DNA of 64,000 nt from Serratia marcescens (lineage in GTDB: Bacteria; Pseudomonadota; Gammaproteobacteria; Enterobacterales; Enterobacteriaceae), in NCBI RefSeq assembly GCF_001902635.1, contig NZ_MJAO01000023.1, positions 1 through 64,000 of the forward strand, read 5' to 3'. Below are positions 10,501 to 23,318 of this stretch, piece after piece (within the stretch, counting starts at the first letter, position 1; every line of letters begins with the position of its first letter). Made by a program: the position numbers and the translations under genes. A model generated the notes under the pieces. It worked only from the letters and a program-made list of their open reading frames with translations, searched no databases and was not told where the DNA came from.

Positions 10501-11011
10501 AAGCGCCGTCGATGCGTTGAAAAACGGTCGCGAGCCGTCGCTGGAGGATCTCACCAGCAGCCAGACCGAAGTGGAGCTGCGTATGCCGGCGCTGCTGCCG
10601 GAAGATTTCATTCCTGACGTCAACACCCGCCTGTCGCTGTACAAACGCATCGCCAGCGCCAAGAACGACGGCGAGCTGGATGAGCTGAAGGTGGAGCTGA
10701 TCGACCGCTTCGGCCAGTTGCCGGACGCGGCGCGCAACCTGTTGCAGTGCGCGGCGCTGCGCCTGCATGCGCAGAAGCTGGGCATCAAACGCATCGAGAG
10801 CAACGAGCGCGGCGGCTTTATCGAGTTCGGCGACAACAACCGCGTCGATCCCGGTTATCTGATCGGCCTGTTGCAAGGCAATCCGCAGGTGTACCGTCTG
10901 GACGGGCCGAGCAAGCTGAAGTTCACGCTCGACCTGGCCGATCGCCAGAAGCGCCTGACGTTCACCGAAGAACTGCTGAACGCCTTCCGCGAACACACGC
11001 TGGCAGCCTGA
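7538..11011 (+). CDS. mfd: Mfd, transcription-repair coupling factor
   Basis: DNA translocase that removes stalled RNA polymerase and recruits UvrA to transcribed-strand lesions. The 1157 residues match the family length. The N-terminal UvrB-like part is followed by the RNA-polymerase-interaction domain near residues 480-550 (HLEHGVGRYVGL), then the helicase core with Walker A GDVGFGKTEVA and Walker B DEEHRFG. TATPIPRTLNMA, the RADRFGLAQLHQLRGRVGRS motif and the C-terminal TRCF domain complete it. It stands alone, with a hairpin after its stop. Confidence 0.97.
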   Translation: MSTSDSHNRSSSPRYSLPDRAGDLRQLGQLTGAACAVEYAEIVERHNGPVMLIAPDMQNALRLRDEIQQFTDQMVTTLSDWETLPYDSFSPHQEIISARLSSLYHLPTMARGVIILPVNTLMQRVCPHEFLHGHALVMKKGQRLSRDTLRAQLEQAGYRSVDQVMEHGEFATRGALLDLYPMGSEEPYRIDFFDDEIDSLRIFDVDTQRTLSEVEAINLLPAHEFPTDKNAIELFRSQWREQFEVRRDAEHIYQQVSKSAWPAGIEYWQPLFFSQPLPSLFSYLPTNTLIVNTGDLESAAERFWQDVNQRYESRRIDPMRPLLAPDTLWLRVDALFGELKAWPRIALKTDELPAKAGNTNLDYHALPDLAVQAQHKSPLDNLRRFIEGFDGSVIFSVESEGRRETLQDLLGRIKLAPALIQRLDQAEATGRYMMVGAAEHGFLDGLRQRALICESDLLGERVSRRRQDNRRTINTDTLIRNLAELHPGQPVVHLEHGVGRYVGLTTLEAGGIKAEYLILSYAGEDKLYVPVSSLHLISRYAGGADENAPLHKLGGDAWTRARQKAAERVRDVAAELLDIYAQRAAKAGFAFKHNREQYQLFCQSFPFETTPDQEQAINAVLSDMCQPLAMDRLVCGDVGFGKTEVAMRAAFLAVENGKQVAVLVPTTLLAQQHFDNFRDRFATWPIRIEMMSRFRSAKEQQQVLDDAAEGKVDIIIGTHKLLQSDLRWKDLGLLIVDEEHRFGVRHKERIKAMRADVDILTLTATPIPRTLNMAMSGMRDLSIIATPPARRLAVKTFVREYDSLVVREAILREVLRGGQVYYLYNDVENIEKAAQRLAELVPEARIAIGHGQMRERDLERVMNDFHHQRFNVLVCTTIIETGIDIPSANTIIIERADRFGLAQLHQLRGRVGRSHHQAYAYLLTPNPKAMGTDAHKRLEAIASLEDLGAGFALATHDLEIRGAGELLGEDQSGQMTTVGFSLYMELLESAVDALKNGREPSLEDLTSSQTEVELRMPALLPEDFIPDVNTRLSLYKRIASAKNDGELDELKVELIDRFGQLPDAARNLLQCAALRLHAQKLGIKRIESNERGGFIEFGDNNRVDPGYLIGLLQGNPQVYRLDGPSKLKFTLDLADRQKRLTFTEELLNAFREHTLAA

Positions 11012-11016
11012 AACAA

Positions 11017-11043
11017 CGCCTCCCGCGGCAACGGCGGGAGGCG
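11017..11043. terminator. Hairpin between convergent mfd and the diguanylate cyclase gene
   Basis: Perfect 10-bp stem CGCCTCCCGC / GCGGGAGGCG (11017-11026 and 11034-11043) with a 7-nt loop. There is no clear T run on either side. Its place between convergent stops suggests a shared terminator. Confidence 0.5.
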
Positions 11044-11045
11044 GC

Positions 11046-12146
11046 TTATTCGCGCGGGAAACCGGCCCCCAACGGTGCCAGCTGCATTACGCGGCTGGCC
11101 ACCACGCGGTTTTTACCGCTGCGCTTCGCCTCATACAACGCGTCGTCGGTCATGGCGATCGCCTTGTCCAGCGTCATGCCGGGCAGATACAACGACACGC
11201 CGATCGACATCGTGATGTGCGCTTCATCGTGGGCATTCAGCAAGAATGTCGAGCTCTCCACCGCGCTGCGAATGCGCTCCGCCACCCCGCCGATGACCTG
11301 CGGATCGTAGCTGGCGGTGATCACCATAAACTCCTCGCCGCCATAGCGCCCGACGAAGTCCTCGTTGCGCACGCTGTTTTGCAGCAGCCGGCCGACGCTG
11401 GCCAACAGCACGTCGCCGGCCGGATGGCCGTAGGTGTCGTTGATCTTTTTAAAATCATCCAGATCGAGGATCATCAGCCCGCACGGGCGGCGTTCGGCGC
11501 GCTGCAGCATCAGGTGGTAGTCGACGCTGGCGCGGTTGTTGATGTGGGTCAGGCTATCGGTGGTAGCGCGTGCGCGCATCGCGAAATAGGCGTAGATATG
11601 GCGTTCTTTGAAATTCAGCGCATGGTAGCAAATCGCCAGGCAGAGCGCGGAAACCGCCTGGTATAACAGCACGTCCAGCCACAGCCCGTTCATATCCACC
11701 AGCAGCCACACCACCGCGATGCGATACAGCGCGATGGCGCCGATCGTCAGGTAAAACACCCAGTGTGATTTCTTGAGCCACACCCGCGACAGCAGCAGCG
11801 GCACGAGGATCGAGGCGATAAACAGGTTATCGACGGTGAAACCGCCGGTCAGCGCCATAGCGAACAGATAGCTCACCAGCCCACTGACGCCGCCGCCGAA
11901 AAAGGTCACCAAAACCATCGGGATCATCGAAAAGCTGTAGTGCACCTTGTCGGTCAACTCCAGCCGGTCCTGGCTTAAATAGAGCACCGCCACCCCGGCC
12001 AGCAGGCCGAAAACGACGCGCTTCCACAATGCGGAGCGGTAGGAGAAAGGCGCGTTCTTGCTGAGAACGAAATAGCTTACCGACAGCGTGGCGTAGGTGA
12101 TGCAGGCGTCGCTGTAAATGGCGGGAATGGACGCAATGTAAGTCAT
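11046..12146 (-). CDS. Membrane-bound diguanylate cyclase (GGDEF, GGEEF active site)
   Basis: Makes cyclic di-GMP from two GTP. The N-terminal half (residues 1-180) holds several membrane helices; the segment VTFFGGGVSGLVSYLFAMAL resembles five-helix 5TMR-type sensor regions. The C-terminal GGDEF domain (about 190-350) has an intact GGEEF at 269-273, the metal-binding DLDDFKKIND stretch, and an RNED (260-263) exactly five residues before GGEEF, which is the RxxD product-inhibition site. There is no EAL domain. It should therefore be an active, feedback-inhibited cyclase. The signal it senses is unknown. It is a single gene facing mfd. Confidence 0.9.
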   Translation of the reverse strand: MTYIASIPAIYSDACITYATLSVSYFVLSKNAPFSYRSALWKRVVFGLLAGVAVLYLSQDRLELTDKVHYSFSMIPMVLVTFFGGGVSGLVSYLFAMALTGGFTVDNLFIASILVPLLLSRVWLKKSHWVFYLTIGAIALYRIAVVWLLVDMNGLWLDVLLYQAVSALCLAICYHALNFKERHIYAYFAMRARATTDSLTHINNRASVDYHLMLQRAERRPCGLMILDLDDFKKINDTYGHPAGDVLLASVGRLLQNSVRNEDFVGRYGGEEFMVITASYDPQVIGGVAERIRSAVESSTFLLNAHDEAHITMSIGVSLYLPGMTLDKAIAMTDDALYEAKRSGKNRVVASRVMQLAPLGAGFPRE

Positions 12147-12348
12147 AAATAGTCAGCGCGCTCCTCGGGCTCGCAGGGGATTGATGTGCAGACGTTGAAT
12201 CACCCATCCCTGTCGTCTCCGCTTCGGCGGCGGCTATTTTTGCACAGTCTATTAATAGAGTAGCAGTTCTATCTTATCGCCAAGCCGTCTATCTCACTGT
12301 GGACGCTTCGGGCTACTCTGTCCTGTCTGTTATCGGAGGGAGAACCGC

Positions 12349-12834
12349 ATGAATATCGACGATGAACTGCACGCGCTCAGCGAACAGGAAGCGACGCTGA
12401 CCTTTACGCATTTTGACGCCGCCACCGCCTGGGAGCTGGGCGCCGCGCTAAAAACCGCCGCCGAGCGGCGCGGTCTGAGCATCGCCATCGAGATCCAACT
12501 GGCCGGGCAAACGCTGTTCTATTACGCCATGCCGGGCGCGACGCCGGACATCGCCGACTGGGTGCGGCGAAAACGCAATCTGGTGAACCATTTTCACAAA
12601 AGCTCTTACGCCATTGGCCTGCGCCTGCAACAGCGCCAAACCTCACTGGAGGAGCGTTACGGGCTGAGCGTGCGCGACTATTCGGTGCACGGCGGCGCCT
12701 TCCCGCTCAGCCTGGCCGGCAGCGGCTGCATCGGCAGCATCAGCATCTCCGGTGCGCCGCAGAAGGAAGATCACCAGCTGCTGGTGAGCACTTTAGCCCA
12801 CTTTCTCGGCTTATCCCTCCCCGCCCTCAGCTAG
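12349..12834 (+). CDS. UPF0303 / HbpS-like (DUF336) protein
   Basis: Cytosolic protein of 161 residues in the UPF0303 family, related to the GlcG/HbpS haem-binding fold. Recognisable parts are FDAATAWELGAALKTAAE, a central VRRKRNLVNHFHKSSYAIG and the glycine-rich end SGCIGSISISGAPQKEDHQL. The ribosome site TCGGAGGGAGAACCGC precedes the ATG. No operon partner is present. Haem binding or degradation is only inferred from the fold family; no established function is known to me. Confidence 0.75.
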   Translation: MNIDDELHALSEQEATLTFTHFDAATAWELGAALKTAAERRGLSIAIEIQLAGQTLFYYAMPGATPDIADWVRRKRNLVNHFHKSSYAIGLRLQQRQTSLEERYGLSVRDYSVHGGAFPLSLAGSGCIGSISISGAPQKEDHQLLVSTLAHFLGLSLPALS

Positions 12835-12865
12835 CCGGTAAAACCCTGATTATTCCTTTCCATTG

Positions 12866-12886
12866 CAGCCGCAGAATCTGCGGCTG
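12866..12886 (+). terminator. Stem-loop after the UPF0303 gene
   Basis: CAGCCGCAG and CTGCGGCTG form a perfect 9-bp stem around AAT, followed by ACTTATCC. Likely terminator for the UPF0303 gene, although the T run is poor. Confidence 0.45.
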
Positions 12887-13066
12887 ACTTATCCACTCAT
12901 GGCATTTAGCGCCAGAGAAAATAGCGACTCTCCGATTTCCTGCGCCAAATTGATGCAGGTCTGGTAATCCGCTGAACAAAAGGCGTATGGTATCTGTCAC
13001 GTGACAAGACGGACCTCATCGGGCCCGCCATTCCTTTCACTTTTGAAGATTTGGTACGCACCGTAG

Positions 13067-14755
13067 ATGAAAACGCATGAAATAAGCAAAATTCGCCCCT
13101 TCAGCGCGCTGATAGACGCCTGCTGGCGGGAACCTTACAACCTGACGCGCTTACTGAAAGACGCCATCGCCGGGGTGACGGTCGGCATTATCGCCATTCC
13201 GCTGGCGATGGCGCTGGCTATCGCCAGCGGCGTGCCGCCGCAGTACGGCCTGTATACCGCCGCCATCGCCGGTATCGTCATCGCCGTCAGCGGTGGCTCG
13301 CGCTACAGCGTCTCCGGCCCCACCGCCGCCTTCGTGGTGATCCTCTATCCGGTTTCGCAGCAGTTCGGCCTGGCCGGCCTGCTGGTTGCCACGCTGATCT
13401 CCGGAGTATTTCTGCTGCTGATGGGGCTGGCGCGCTTTGGCCGGTTGATCGAATACATTCCGCTGCCGGTGACGCTCGGCTTTACCTCCGGTATCGCCAT
13501 CACCATCGCCACCATGCAGATCAAGGACTTCTTCGGCCTGCAGCTGGCGCACACGCCGGAAAATTACGTCGGCAAGCTGTACGCCCTGCTGCAGGCGCTG
13601 CCGACGCTGGATTTCGGCGATACCCTGATCGGCGCGGTGACGCTGCTGATCCTGATCTTCTGGCCCAAACTCGGTCTGCGGGTACCCGGCCACCTGCCGG
13701 CACTGCTGGCGGGCACCGCGCTGATGGGGCTGCTGACGCTGTTTGACCACCCGGTGGCGACCATCGGCTCCCGCTTCAGCTACCTGCTGGCCGACGGCAG
13801 CAGCGGCCACGGCATTCCGCCGATCCTGCCGCAGCTGCTGCTGCCCTGGGATCTGCCGGGGGGCGGCGGGCAGCCGTTCACCCTGAGCTGGCAAACCGTT
13901 TCCGCCCTGTTGCCGGCGGCGTTCTCGATGGCGATGCTCGGCGCGATCGAATCGCTGCTGTGCGCGGTGGTGCTCGACGGTATGACCGGCAAGAAGCATA
14001 ACTCCAACAGCGAGCTGATCGGCCAGGGTGCTGGCAACATCATCGCGCCGTTCTTTGGCGGCATCACCGCCACCGCCGCCATCGCCCGTTCGGCGGCCAA
14101 CGTGCGCGCCGGTGCCACTTCGCCGGTGTCCGCCATCATCCACGCGCTGCTGGTGCTGTTGGCACTGCTGGTATTGGCGCCGTGGCTCTCTTATCTGCCG
14201 CTGGCGGCGATGGCGGCGCTGCTGCTGATGGTCGCCTGGAACATGAGCGAGGCGCACAAGGTGGTCTATCTGCTGCGCCGGGCACCGAAAGACGACATTC
14301 TGGTGCTGCTGCTGTGCATGTCGCTGACGGTGCTGTTCGACATGGTGATCGCCATTACCGTGGGCATCGTGCTGGCTTCGCTGCTGTTTATGCGCCGTAT
14401 CGCCCGGATGACAAAACTGAGCGAGCTGAGCGCCGACGACGGCCGCCTGGTGCTGCGGGTGAACGGCCCGCTGTTCTTCGCGGCTGCCGAGCGCATCTTT
14501 ACTGAATTGCTGGCGCGCAGCGAGGGCTACCGAACGATCGTGCTGCAGTGGGATGCGGTGCCGGTGCTGGACGCCGGCGGCCTGAGCGCCCTGCAGCGTT
14601 TTATCGACGTGCTGCCGGCGGGCAAGAAGCTGGTGATCACCGACGTGCCGTTCCAGCCGCTGAAAACCCTGGCGCGCGCGCGGGTGCAGCCGATCGCGGG
14701 CCGCTTGCAGTTCTATCCGACGCTGCCGGAAGCGCTGGCGGCCACCGGCGTCTAA
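13067..14755 (+). CDS. dauA: DauA, SulP-family C4-dicarboxylate/anion transporter
   Basis: Inner-membrane SulP transporter of 562 residues. In E. coli DauA (YchM) carries succinate, aspartate and fumarate. Visible are the first helices ([22 protein letters not shown]), the SulP signature [20 protein letters not shown] with SVSGPTAAF, about 12 membrane segments, and a C-terminal cytosolic STAS domain from about residue 440 ([19 protein letters not shown]). In E. coli the gene lies between prs and ychH; here it has moved to face kdsA. Substrate is inferred from the DauA family. Confidence 0.88.
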   Translation: MKTHEISKIRPFSALIDACWREPYNLTRLLKDAIAGVTVGIIAIPLAMALAIASGVPPQYGLYTAAIAGIVIAVSGGSRYSVSGPTAAFVVILYPVSQQFGLAGLLVATLISGVFLLLMGLARFGRLIEYIPLPVTLGFTSGIAITIATMQIKDFFGLQLAHTPENYVGKLYALLQALPTLDFGDTLIGAVTLLILIFWPKLGLRVPGHLPALLAGTALMGLLTLFDHPVATIGSRFSYLLADGSSGHGIPPILPQLLLPWDLPGGGGQPFTLSWQTVSALLPAAFSMAMLGAIESLLCAVVLDGMTGKKHNSNSELIGQGAGNIIAPFFGGITATAAIARSAANVRAGATSPVSAIIHALLVLLALLVLAPWLSYLPLAAMAALLLMVAWNMSEAHKVVYLLRRAPKDDILVLLLCMSLTVLFDMVIAITVGIVLASLLFMRRIARMTKLSELSADDGRLVLRVNGPLFFAAAERIFTELLARSEGYRTIVLQWDAVPVLDAGGLSALQRFIDVLPAGKKLVITDVPFQPLKTLARARVQPIAGRLQFYPTLPEALAATGV

Positions 14756-14756
14756 A

Positions 14757-14788
14757 CGTAAAAAAGCCCGACGAGTCGGGCTTTTTTT
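14757..14788. terminator. Bidirectional terminator between dauA and kdsA
   Basis: AAAAAAGCCCGAC-GA-GTCGGGCTTTTTTT: a perfect stem with A and T runs on both sides, placed between the convergent dauA and kdsA genes. A textbook two-way intrinsic terminator. Confidence 0.92.
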
Positions 14789-14802
14789 ATGGCGATGAGC
14801 GC

Positions 14803-16521
<1,719 letters not shown>

Positions 16522-16525
<4 letters not shown>

Positions 16526-16920
16526 AAGTATCCCATCAGAAACGGTATTTTCGTCGTGGCAAGTTTAATTATCAGGTACAGGCAGCCCAACGCCAGCACG
16601 AACGCCACGGTTCGCAGCCGCTGACTTTTGGTCTTCTTGCCCAATGCGACGTAGCCAAGCAGGATATAGATAATAACGCCAAACAGCTTCTCGGTCAGCC
16701 ATGAGTCCATACCCAGCAGCGGATAAAACCCGAACGTCACCACCAGCGCGATGCCGCTGACGAACAGCAGCGTATCGTTCAGGTGCGGCGCGATCTTGAT
16801 CCAGCGGCGGCCCATGATCGGCGAACTGCGCCACTGCCAATAGAAACGCAGCACAAACAAGGTAATACTGATGGCGACCGTCAGCAAATGGAAATGTTTC
16901 AACGCGGTGTATGCAGTCAT
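16522..16920 (-). CDS. sirB2: SirB2 (YchQ) family membrane protein
   Basis: Small inner-membrane protein of 132 residues with four predicted helices (FHLLTVAISITLFVLRFYW, LLFVSGIALVVTFGF, LFGVIIYILLGYVAL and VAFVLALGCLYLIIKLA). It keeps the place it has in E. coli, between prmC and sirB1. Function is unknown. Confidence 0.9.
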
Positions 16921-16964
16921 GATGCTCCCTTAAATGGCTCGGGCGTCGTTATTATGAGGGGCGC

Positions 16965-17798
16965 TTACCCCGGCCATTGGCCGAGCGTCACGCGGTCGTT
17001 GTCGCCGTAATCGCGGTAGGTGGCGACAGCGGAAAATCCGGCGGCCTGCAGCAGCGCGCGCACGCTCTCACCTTGCTGCCAGCCATGCTCCAGCAGCAGC
17101 CAGCCCTGCGGTAGCAGATAGTGCGGCGCCTGGCGCACGATGGCGGCCAGATCCGCCAGCCCATGATCGGCGGCGACCAGCGCGCTGCCCGGCTCGAAGC
17201 GCACATCGCCCTGCGACAAATGCGGATCGGCGGCGTCGATATAGGGCGGATTGCTGGCGATCAGCGCGAAACGCTGTCCCGCCACCGGCGCAAACCAGCT
17301 GCCCGGCAAAAAGCGGACATTGTCGATCTTCAGCTTGTGCGCATTGTGCTGCGCCAGCGCAACCGCTTCCGGCTGCACATCGACGCCGATAGCCGAACAA
17401 TCCGGGCGCTCGCTGGCCAACGCCAGCGCGATGGCGCCGGTGCCGGTGCCGAGATCGAGGAAGTGGCAAGGTTGCGGCGGCAGGCGTGCCAGCGCCAGCT
17501 CCACCAGGCATTCGGTATCCGGACGCGGGATCAGCGTCGCGGGCGAGACCGACAGCGGCAGCGACCAAAACTCGCGCTCGCCCACCAGATAGGCCACCGG
17601 CTCACCGCGTTCGCGGCGCGCCAGCAGCGTCTCCAGCTGCTGTTGCTGAGGCGGCGTCAGCACGGTTTCGCCGAACGCCATCAGGAAGGTTCTGGCCTTG
17701 CCGGTCACGAAACCCAACAGGATTTCCGCGTCGCGCCGGGCGCTCTCGCTGTGGGTCAAACGCGCGGCGGCGGTTTTCAGCCAGTGTTGATAGTCCAT
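16965..17798 (-). CDS. prmC: PrmC, release-factor glutamine methyltransferase
   Basis: Methylates the glutamine of the GGQ motif in release factors 1 and 2. The SAM-binding DLGTGTGAIALALA and the catalytic NPPY (in ASNPPYIDAA) are clear, with a helical N-terminal factor-binding domain before them. The ATG at 17796-17798 gives 277 residues and overlaps the prfA stop (TGATG), so the enzyme and its substrate RF1 are made from coupled genes. A much longer open frame reaching into prfA is spurious. Confidence 0.95.
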   Translation of the reverse strand: MDYQHWLKTAAARLTHSESARRDAEILLGFVTGKARTFLMAFGETVLTPPQQQQLETLLARRERGEPVAYLVGEREFWSLPLSVSPATLIPRPDTECLVELALARLPPQPCHFLDLGTGTGAIALALASERPDCSAIGVDVQPEAVALAQHNAHKLKIDNVRFLPGSWFAPVAGQRFALIASNPPYIDAADPHLSQGDVRFEPGSALVAADHGLADLAAIVRQAPHYLLPQGWLLLEHGWQQGESVRALLQAAGFSAVATYRDYGDNDRVTLGQWPG

Positions 17799-18883
17799 CA
17801 CTCTTGCTCGGCGGACAGCGCAGCCAACTGATCGGCCTGATACTCCTGCACGATCGGCTGGATCAGCATGTCCAGTTTGCCTTCCATCACCTCGTCCAGA
17901 CGGTAGAGCGTCAGGTTGATGCGGTGGTCGGTCACCCGCCCCTGCGGGAAGTTGTAAGTGCGGTTGCGGTCGGAACGATCGCCGCTGCCCAGCAGGTTGC
18001 GGCGGGTGGATGCCTCGGCCTGCTGGCGTTTGGCCATCTCGGCGGCGCGAATGCGCGCGCCCAGCACCGACATCGCCTTGGCCTTGTTTTTGTGCTGTGA
18101 ACGTTCGTCCTGGCATTCCACCACGATGCCAGTCGGCAGGTGGGTGATGCGGATCGCCGAGTCGGTGGTGTTAACGTGCTGGCCGCCGGCGCCGGAGGAA
18201 CGGAAGGTGTCGATTTTCAGGTCGCCCGGGTTGATGTCCGGCAACTCGGCTTCCGGCACTTCCGGCATCACCGCCACGGTGCAGGCGGAGGTGTGGATGC
18301 GCCCCTGGGATTCGGTTTCCGGCACACGCTGCACGCGGTGGCCGCCGGATTCAAACTTCAGCTGGCCGTACACGCCGTCGCCGGAGACTTTAGCGATCAC
18401 TTCCTTGAAGCCGCCGTGCTCGCCCTCGTTGGCGCTCATCACCTCGACGCGCCAGCGGCGGCTTTCGGCGTAGCGGCTGTACATGCGGAACAGATCGCCG
18501 GCGAAGATCGCCGCCTCATCGCCGCCGGTGCCGGCGCGCACTTCGAGGAAGCAGCTGCGCTCATCGTCCGGATCTTTCGGCAGCAGCAAAACCTGCAGCT
18601 GCTGCTCCAGCTCTTCGCTGGCTGCCCGCGCCTGTTTCAGCTCTTCCTGCGCCATCTCGCGCATTTCCGGATCGTCCAGCATCATTTCCGCCGTCTCCAG
18701 ATCCTCCTGCACCTGACGCCATTCCAGGAAGCAGCGGCTGACGTCGGTCAGCTGCGCGTATTCTCGCGACAGCGCGCGGAACCGGTCTTGGTCGGCGATA
18801 ACGCCGGCATCGCCGAGCAGCGCCTGCACTTCTTCATGGCGCTCTTGTAACGCTTCCAGTTTGGCAACAATAGAAGGCTTCAT
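17798..18883 (-). CDS. prfA: PrfA, peptide chain release factor 1
   Basis: Recognises UAA and UAG stop codons and triggers peptide release. It has 361 residues, with the catalytic GGQ in [20 protein letters not shown], the following [12 protein letters not shown] segment, and [12 protein letters not shown] in the C-terminal half. It sits between hemA and prmC exactly as in E. coli. Confidence 0.97.
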   Translation of the reverse strand: MKPSIVAKLEALQERHEEVQALLGDAGVIADQDRFRALSREYAQLTDVSRCFLEWRQVQEDLETAEMMLDDPEMREMAQEELKQARAASEELEQQLQVLLLPKDPDDERSCFLEVRAGTGGDEAAIFAGDLFRMYSRYAESRRWRVEVMSANEGEHGGFKEVIAKVSGDGVYGQLKFESGGHRVQRVPETESQGRIHTSACTVAVMPEVPEAELPDINPGDLKIDTFRSSGAGGQHVNTTDSAIRITHLPTGIVVECQDERSQHKNKAKAMSVLGARIRAAEMAKRQQAEASTRRNLLGSGDRSDRNRTYNFPQGRVTDHRINLTLYRLDEVMEGKLDMLIQPIVQEYQADQLAALSAEQE

Positions 18884-18914
18884 GCGTGGTAATAAACCCT
18901 GTTAATAGAGAAAA

Positions 18915-20177
18915 CTAATGCTGATCCAGCCCGAGGCTGTCGCGTAATAACTGCAACCGCTCCACGTCGCCGTCGCCGGCGGCCTGCTGGAGGGATTTGG
19001 TGGGGGCATGAATAAGACGGTTGGTCAGTTTATGGGCCAGCTCGTGAATAACCTGCTCCACGTTGGCGCCCTGCGCGATGGCGGCCAGCGCTTTGGCTTC
19101 CATTTCTGCGCGGATTTGGTCGGCCTGCGAACGGTAGTCGCGGATGGTTTCCACCGCGCCCTGCGAGCGCAGCCAGGCCATGAAGTTGGTGCTTTCCTGC
19201 TGCACGATCGACTCCGCCTGCACCGCCGCCGCTTTGCGCTGCGCCAGGTTGCTTTGAATGATGGCGTGCAGATCGTCCACGCTGTACAGATAGGCGTTGG
19301 CCAGTTTGCCGACTTCCGGCTCAATATCGCGCGGTACGGCGATATCCACCAGCAGCATCGGCTGGTTGCGGCGCGCCTTCAGCGCCCGCTCCACCATCCC
19401 CTTGCCGATGATCGGCAGCGGGCTGGCGGTGGAACTGATGATGATGTCGGCATCCGCCAGACGTTCGTCGATCTCCGGCAGGGTGATCACTTCCGCGCCG
19501 ACCTCGTCCGCCAGCAGCTGCGCGCGCTCGCGGGTACGGTTGGCGATGATCATATGCCGCACTTTGTGTTCGCGCAGATGGCGCGCCACCAGCTCGATGG
19601 TTTCACCGGCGCCCACCAGCAAGACGTTGAGATCGGCCAGCGATTCGAAAATCTGCCGCGCCAGCGTACAGGCGGCGAAAGCCACGGAAACCGCGCTGGC
19701 GCCGATTTCGGTTTCGGTGCGCACACGCTTGGCGACGGAGAAGGATTTCTGGAACAGACGCTCCAGCTCGCCGGACAGCGACTGGCCGCGTTGGGATTCG
19801 GCGAAGGCCTTTTTCACCTGGCCGAGGATTTGCGGTTCGCCCAGTACCAATGAGTCCAACCCGCTGGCCACCCGCATCAGATGGCTGACCGCGTCATTGC
19901 CTTGATGCCAGTACAGGCTTTTCTTCACCTCTTCCGGGCGCAGGTTGTGGTAGGCGCACAGCCAGGCGACCAGCTGCTCGTGCATGTGTTCCTGCTGCTC
20001 CACGCTGAGGTACAGCTCGGTGCGGTTGCAAGTGGACAACACGACGCCGCCCTGCACCAACGGTTGTTGGAGCAAGCTGGTCAGCGCCTGATCGATAGAC
20101 TCTGGCGAGAAGGTCACCCTTTCACGCAGAGAAACCGGAGCGGTTTTGTGATTTATACCTAACGCCAGCAGGGTCAT
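18915..20177 (-). CDS. hemA: HemA, glutamyl-tRNA reductase
   Basis: First committed enzyme of C5-pathway haem synthesis: reduces glutamyl-tRNA to glutamate-1-semialdehyde with NADPH. The catalytic Cys50 lies in [10 protein letters not shown]; the NADPH domain has [15 protein letters not shown] and the [14 protein letters not shown] loop; the C-terminal dimerisation domain follows. The 420 residues and the start [21 protein letters not shown] match the family. It is the first gene of the run and is divergent from lolB across 467 bp. Confidence 0.97.
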   Translation of the reverse strand: MTLLALGINHKTAPVSLRERVTFSPESIDQALTSLLQQPLVQGGVVLSTCNRTELYLSVEQQEHMHEQLVAWLCAYHNLRPEEVKKSLYWHQGNDAVSHLMRVASGLDSLVLGEPQILGQVKKAFAESQRGQSLSGELERLFQKSFSVAKRVRTETEIGASAVSVAFAACTLARQIFESLADLNVLLVGAGETIELVARHLREHKVRHMIIANRTRERAQLLADEVGAEVITLPEIDERLADADIIISSTASPLPIIGKGMVERALKARRNQPMLLVDIAVPRDIEPEVGKLANAYLYSVDDLHAIIQSNLAQRKAAAVQAESIVQQESTNFMAWLRSQGAVETIRDYRSQADQIRAEMEAKALAAIAQGANVEQVIHELAHKLTNRLIHAPTKSLQQAAGDGDVERLQLLRDSLGLDQH

Positions 20178-20644
20178 TGCTTCGAGTAATACTTATCTTG
20201 GTACGGGTTCTCGTTGAACGGCATTCTACTTGATGCGCGGGATCAATAAAAGCAACAACCGCATCTTCCGTTCAATCGTTGCCATAGACGGCATCAATTA
20301 ATGAATCAGTAATAAATACAGCAGGATAAATAATCATTGGATGGGCTAATAGCCTAAATTTTAGCGCAGTTTGCGATGGCGCGCACGCTATTCGGCGTAC
20401 ACGACGCCGGCGTTTGCGCAACTCTGCGCCACTTATCGGGTGCACCTCCCCCGCCTTCAGGCGATTGTGTTACGCTTAATAGCGCCCCCGACGCGCGTGC
20501 CGGGTTGGCATTGCGCCGGTAAAAGCGGCAAGATTCAACGCGATGCAGCAAAAAATTGACGCGCCGCCGCCGCCCCGTTAGCGTGAGCGCTGAATCCGGG
20601 TTTCGTCGCACAGGCCCGCAAGGACAAAAGGACAAGAGAAAGTT
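20178..20644. other. Divergent hemA/lolB intergenic region, no gene seen
   Basis: A stretch of 467 bp with no supported coding frame; the frames that cross it have no ribosome site and lack family features. It must hold the promoters of hemA and lolB. A possible lolB promoter is TTGACG (20556-20561) with TAGCGT 17 bp on, but its -10 is poor. The half nearest hemA is AT-rich. Confidence 0.5.
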
Positions 20645-21268
20645 ATGCCAATACGCAAAGTTAGTTTGCTCCGTCTGATCCCGCTGGCCAGCCTGGTACT
20701 GGCCGCCTGTACCACCACCAAGCCGACCGGCCCGGCCACCAGCCCGACCTCGCCGCAGTGGCGCGCCCATGAGCAGGCGGTGCAGCAGCTCAGCACCTAT
20801 CAGACCCGCGGCTCTTTCGCCTACTTGTCTGATCAGAAAAAAGTCTACGCCCGCTTCTTCTGGCAGCAGTTCTCACCGGAGCGCTACCGCCTGCTGTTGA
20901 CCAACCCGCTGGGCAGCACGGAAATGGATCTCAACGTGCAGAAAAACGTGGTGCAGTTGACCGACAACCAGGGCAAACGCTACGTCAGCGACAACCCGGA
21001 AGAGATGATCCGCAAGCTGACCGGCATGGCGATCCCGCTGAATAACCTGCGCCAGTGGATGCTTGGCCTGCCGGGCGAAGCCAACGACTTCGCGCTGGAC
21101 GACCAATACCGCCTGAGCAAGCTGACCTATCAGCAAGGCGGCCAGACCTGGAAGGTGGATTACCAGAGCTACAGCAACGAGGTGCAGCCAACGCTGCCGA
21201 ACCGCCTGGAGCTGCAGCAGGGCGACCAGCGCATCAAGCTGAAAATGGATAACTGGACGCTCAAATGA
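20645..21268 (+). CDS. lolB: LolB, outer-membrane lipoprotein receptor
   Basis: Accepts lipoproteins from LolA and inserts them into the outer membrane. It is itself a lipoprotein: [20 protein letters not shown] is the signal, with the lipobox LAAC and Cys22. The 207-residue protein keeps the LolB core ([47 protein letters not shown]). It overlaps ispE by 4 bases. It completes the Lol pathway whose LolCDE subunits lie at 2.4-5.6 kb. Confidence 0.95.
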   Translation: MPIRKVSLLRLIPLASLVLAACTTTKPTGPATSPTSPQWRAHEQAVQQLSTYQTRGSFAYLSDQKKVYARFFWQQFSPERYRLLLTNPLGSTEMDLNVQKNVVQLTDNQGKRYVSDNPEEMIRKLTGMAIPLNNLRQWMLGLPGEANDFALDDQYRLSKLTYQQGGQTWKVDYQSYSNEVQPTLPNRLELQQGDQRIKLKMDNWTLK

Positions 21269-22131
21269 TCCGCCAGTGGCCCTCCCCCGCGAAACTCAAC
21301 CTGTTTCTGTACATCACCGGCCGTCGTGAAGACGGCTATCACCTGCTGCAGACGCTGTTCCAGTTTTTAGACTACGGCGACACCCTGACCATCGATCCGC
21401 GCCAGGACGACCGCATTCATCTGCTGACGCCGGTCGACGGCGTGCCGGACGAGCAGAACCTGATCGTGCGCGCCGCCCGCCTGCTGCAACGCTATTGCGA
21501 TGAACACGCTCTGCACACCGCACCGCGCGGCGCCGACATCAGCATCGACAAGCGCCTGCCGATGGGCGGCGGTTTGGGCGGCGGCTCCTCCAACGCTGCC
21601 ACTGTGCTGGTAGCGCTGAACGAACTGTGGCGCTGCGATCTCAGCGACGACCAACTGGCGGAGTTGGGGCTGAGCCTCGGCGCCGACGTGCCGGTGTTCG
21701 TGCGCGGCCATGCCGCCTTCGCCGAAGGCATCGGCGAGCGCCTGCAGCCGGCCGAACCGCAGGAAAAATGGTATCTGGTGGCGCATCCCGGCGTCGGCAT
21801 CCCGACGCCGCTTATCTTCGGCGACGCCGAATTGAAAAGAGACACCCCGGTTCGCTCCTTAAGTGAGCTGTTGCAGGCGCCGTACGCAAATGATTGCGAA
21901 CCGATCGCAAGAAAACGTTTTCGCGAGGTTGAACAGCTTCTTTCATGGCTGTTAGAATACGCCCCGTCACGCCTGACTGGCACAGGTGCTTGTGTGTTTG
22001 CTGAATTCGACACAGAAATCGCCGCCCGTCAGGTGTTAAATCAAGCCCCGGAGTGGTTGCGTGGTTTTGTAGCGCGCGGCGTTAACGTCTCCCCACTACA
22101 TCGCATTCGTTCCGGGCGGTTTGAGTCGTAG
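21265..22131 (+). CDS. ispE: IspE, 4-diphosphocytidyl-2-C-methyl-D-erythritol kinase
   Basis: GHMP kinase of the MEP isoprenoid pathway. The ATP-binding loop [17 protein letters not shown] is clear, as are the start [22 protein letters not shown] and the C-terminal [12 protein letters not shown]. It has 288 residues and its start overlaps lolB (ATGA). The 3' third carries the prs promoter and a PurR-like box. Confidence 0.96.
   Translation: MIRQWPSPAKLNLFLYITGRREDGYHLLQTLFQFLDYGDTLTIDPRQDDRIHLLTPVDGVPDEQNLIVRAARLLQRYCDEHALHTAPRGADISIDKRLPMGGGLGGGSSNAATVLVALNELWRCDLSDDQLAELGLSLGADVPVFVRGHAAFAEGIGERLQPAEPQEKWYLVAHPGVGIPTPLIFGDAELKRDTPVRSLSELLQAPYANDCEPIARKRFREVEQLLSWLLEYAPSRLTGTGACVFAEFDTEIAARQVLNQAPEWLRGFVARGVNVSPLHRIRSGRFES
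21909..21958 (+). promoter_or_regulatory. prs promoter with PurR-type operator inside ispE
   Basis: TTGAAC (21929-21934), an 18-bp spacer and TAGAAT (21953-21958) make a good promoter. Immediately upstream is AAGAAAACGTTTTCGC (21909-21924), which matches the PurR consensus ACGCAAACGTTTGCGT at 12 of 16 positions with the central palindrome intact. In E. coli, prs is PurR-repressed and has a long leader; here the leader to the GTG start would be about 340 nt. Confidence 0.75.
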
Positions 22132-23253
<1,122 letters not shown>

Positions 23254-23318
23254 TTCGTCGTCTTTCCGGTGCGGCGCCCACCGTGCCGGAAAGATAACGT
23301 GCCCGACAGCAGAAAAAG

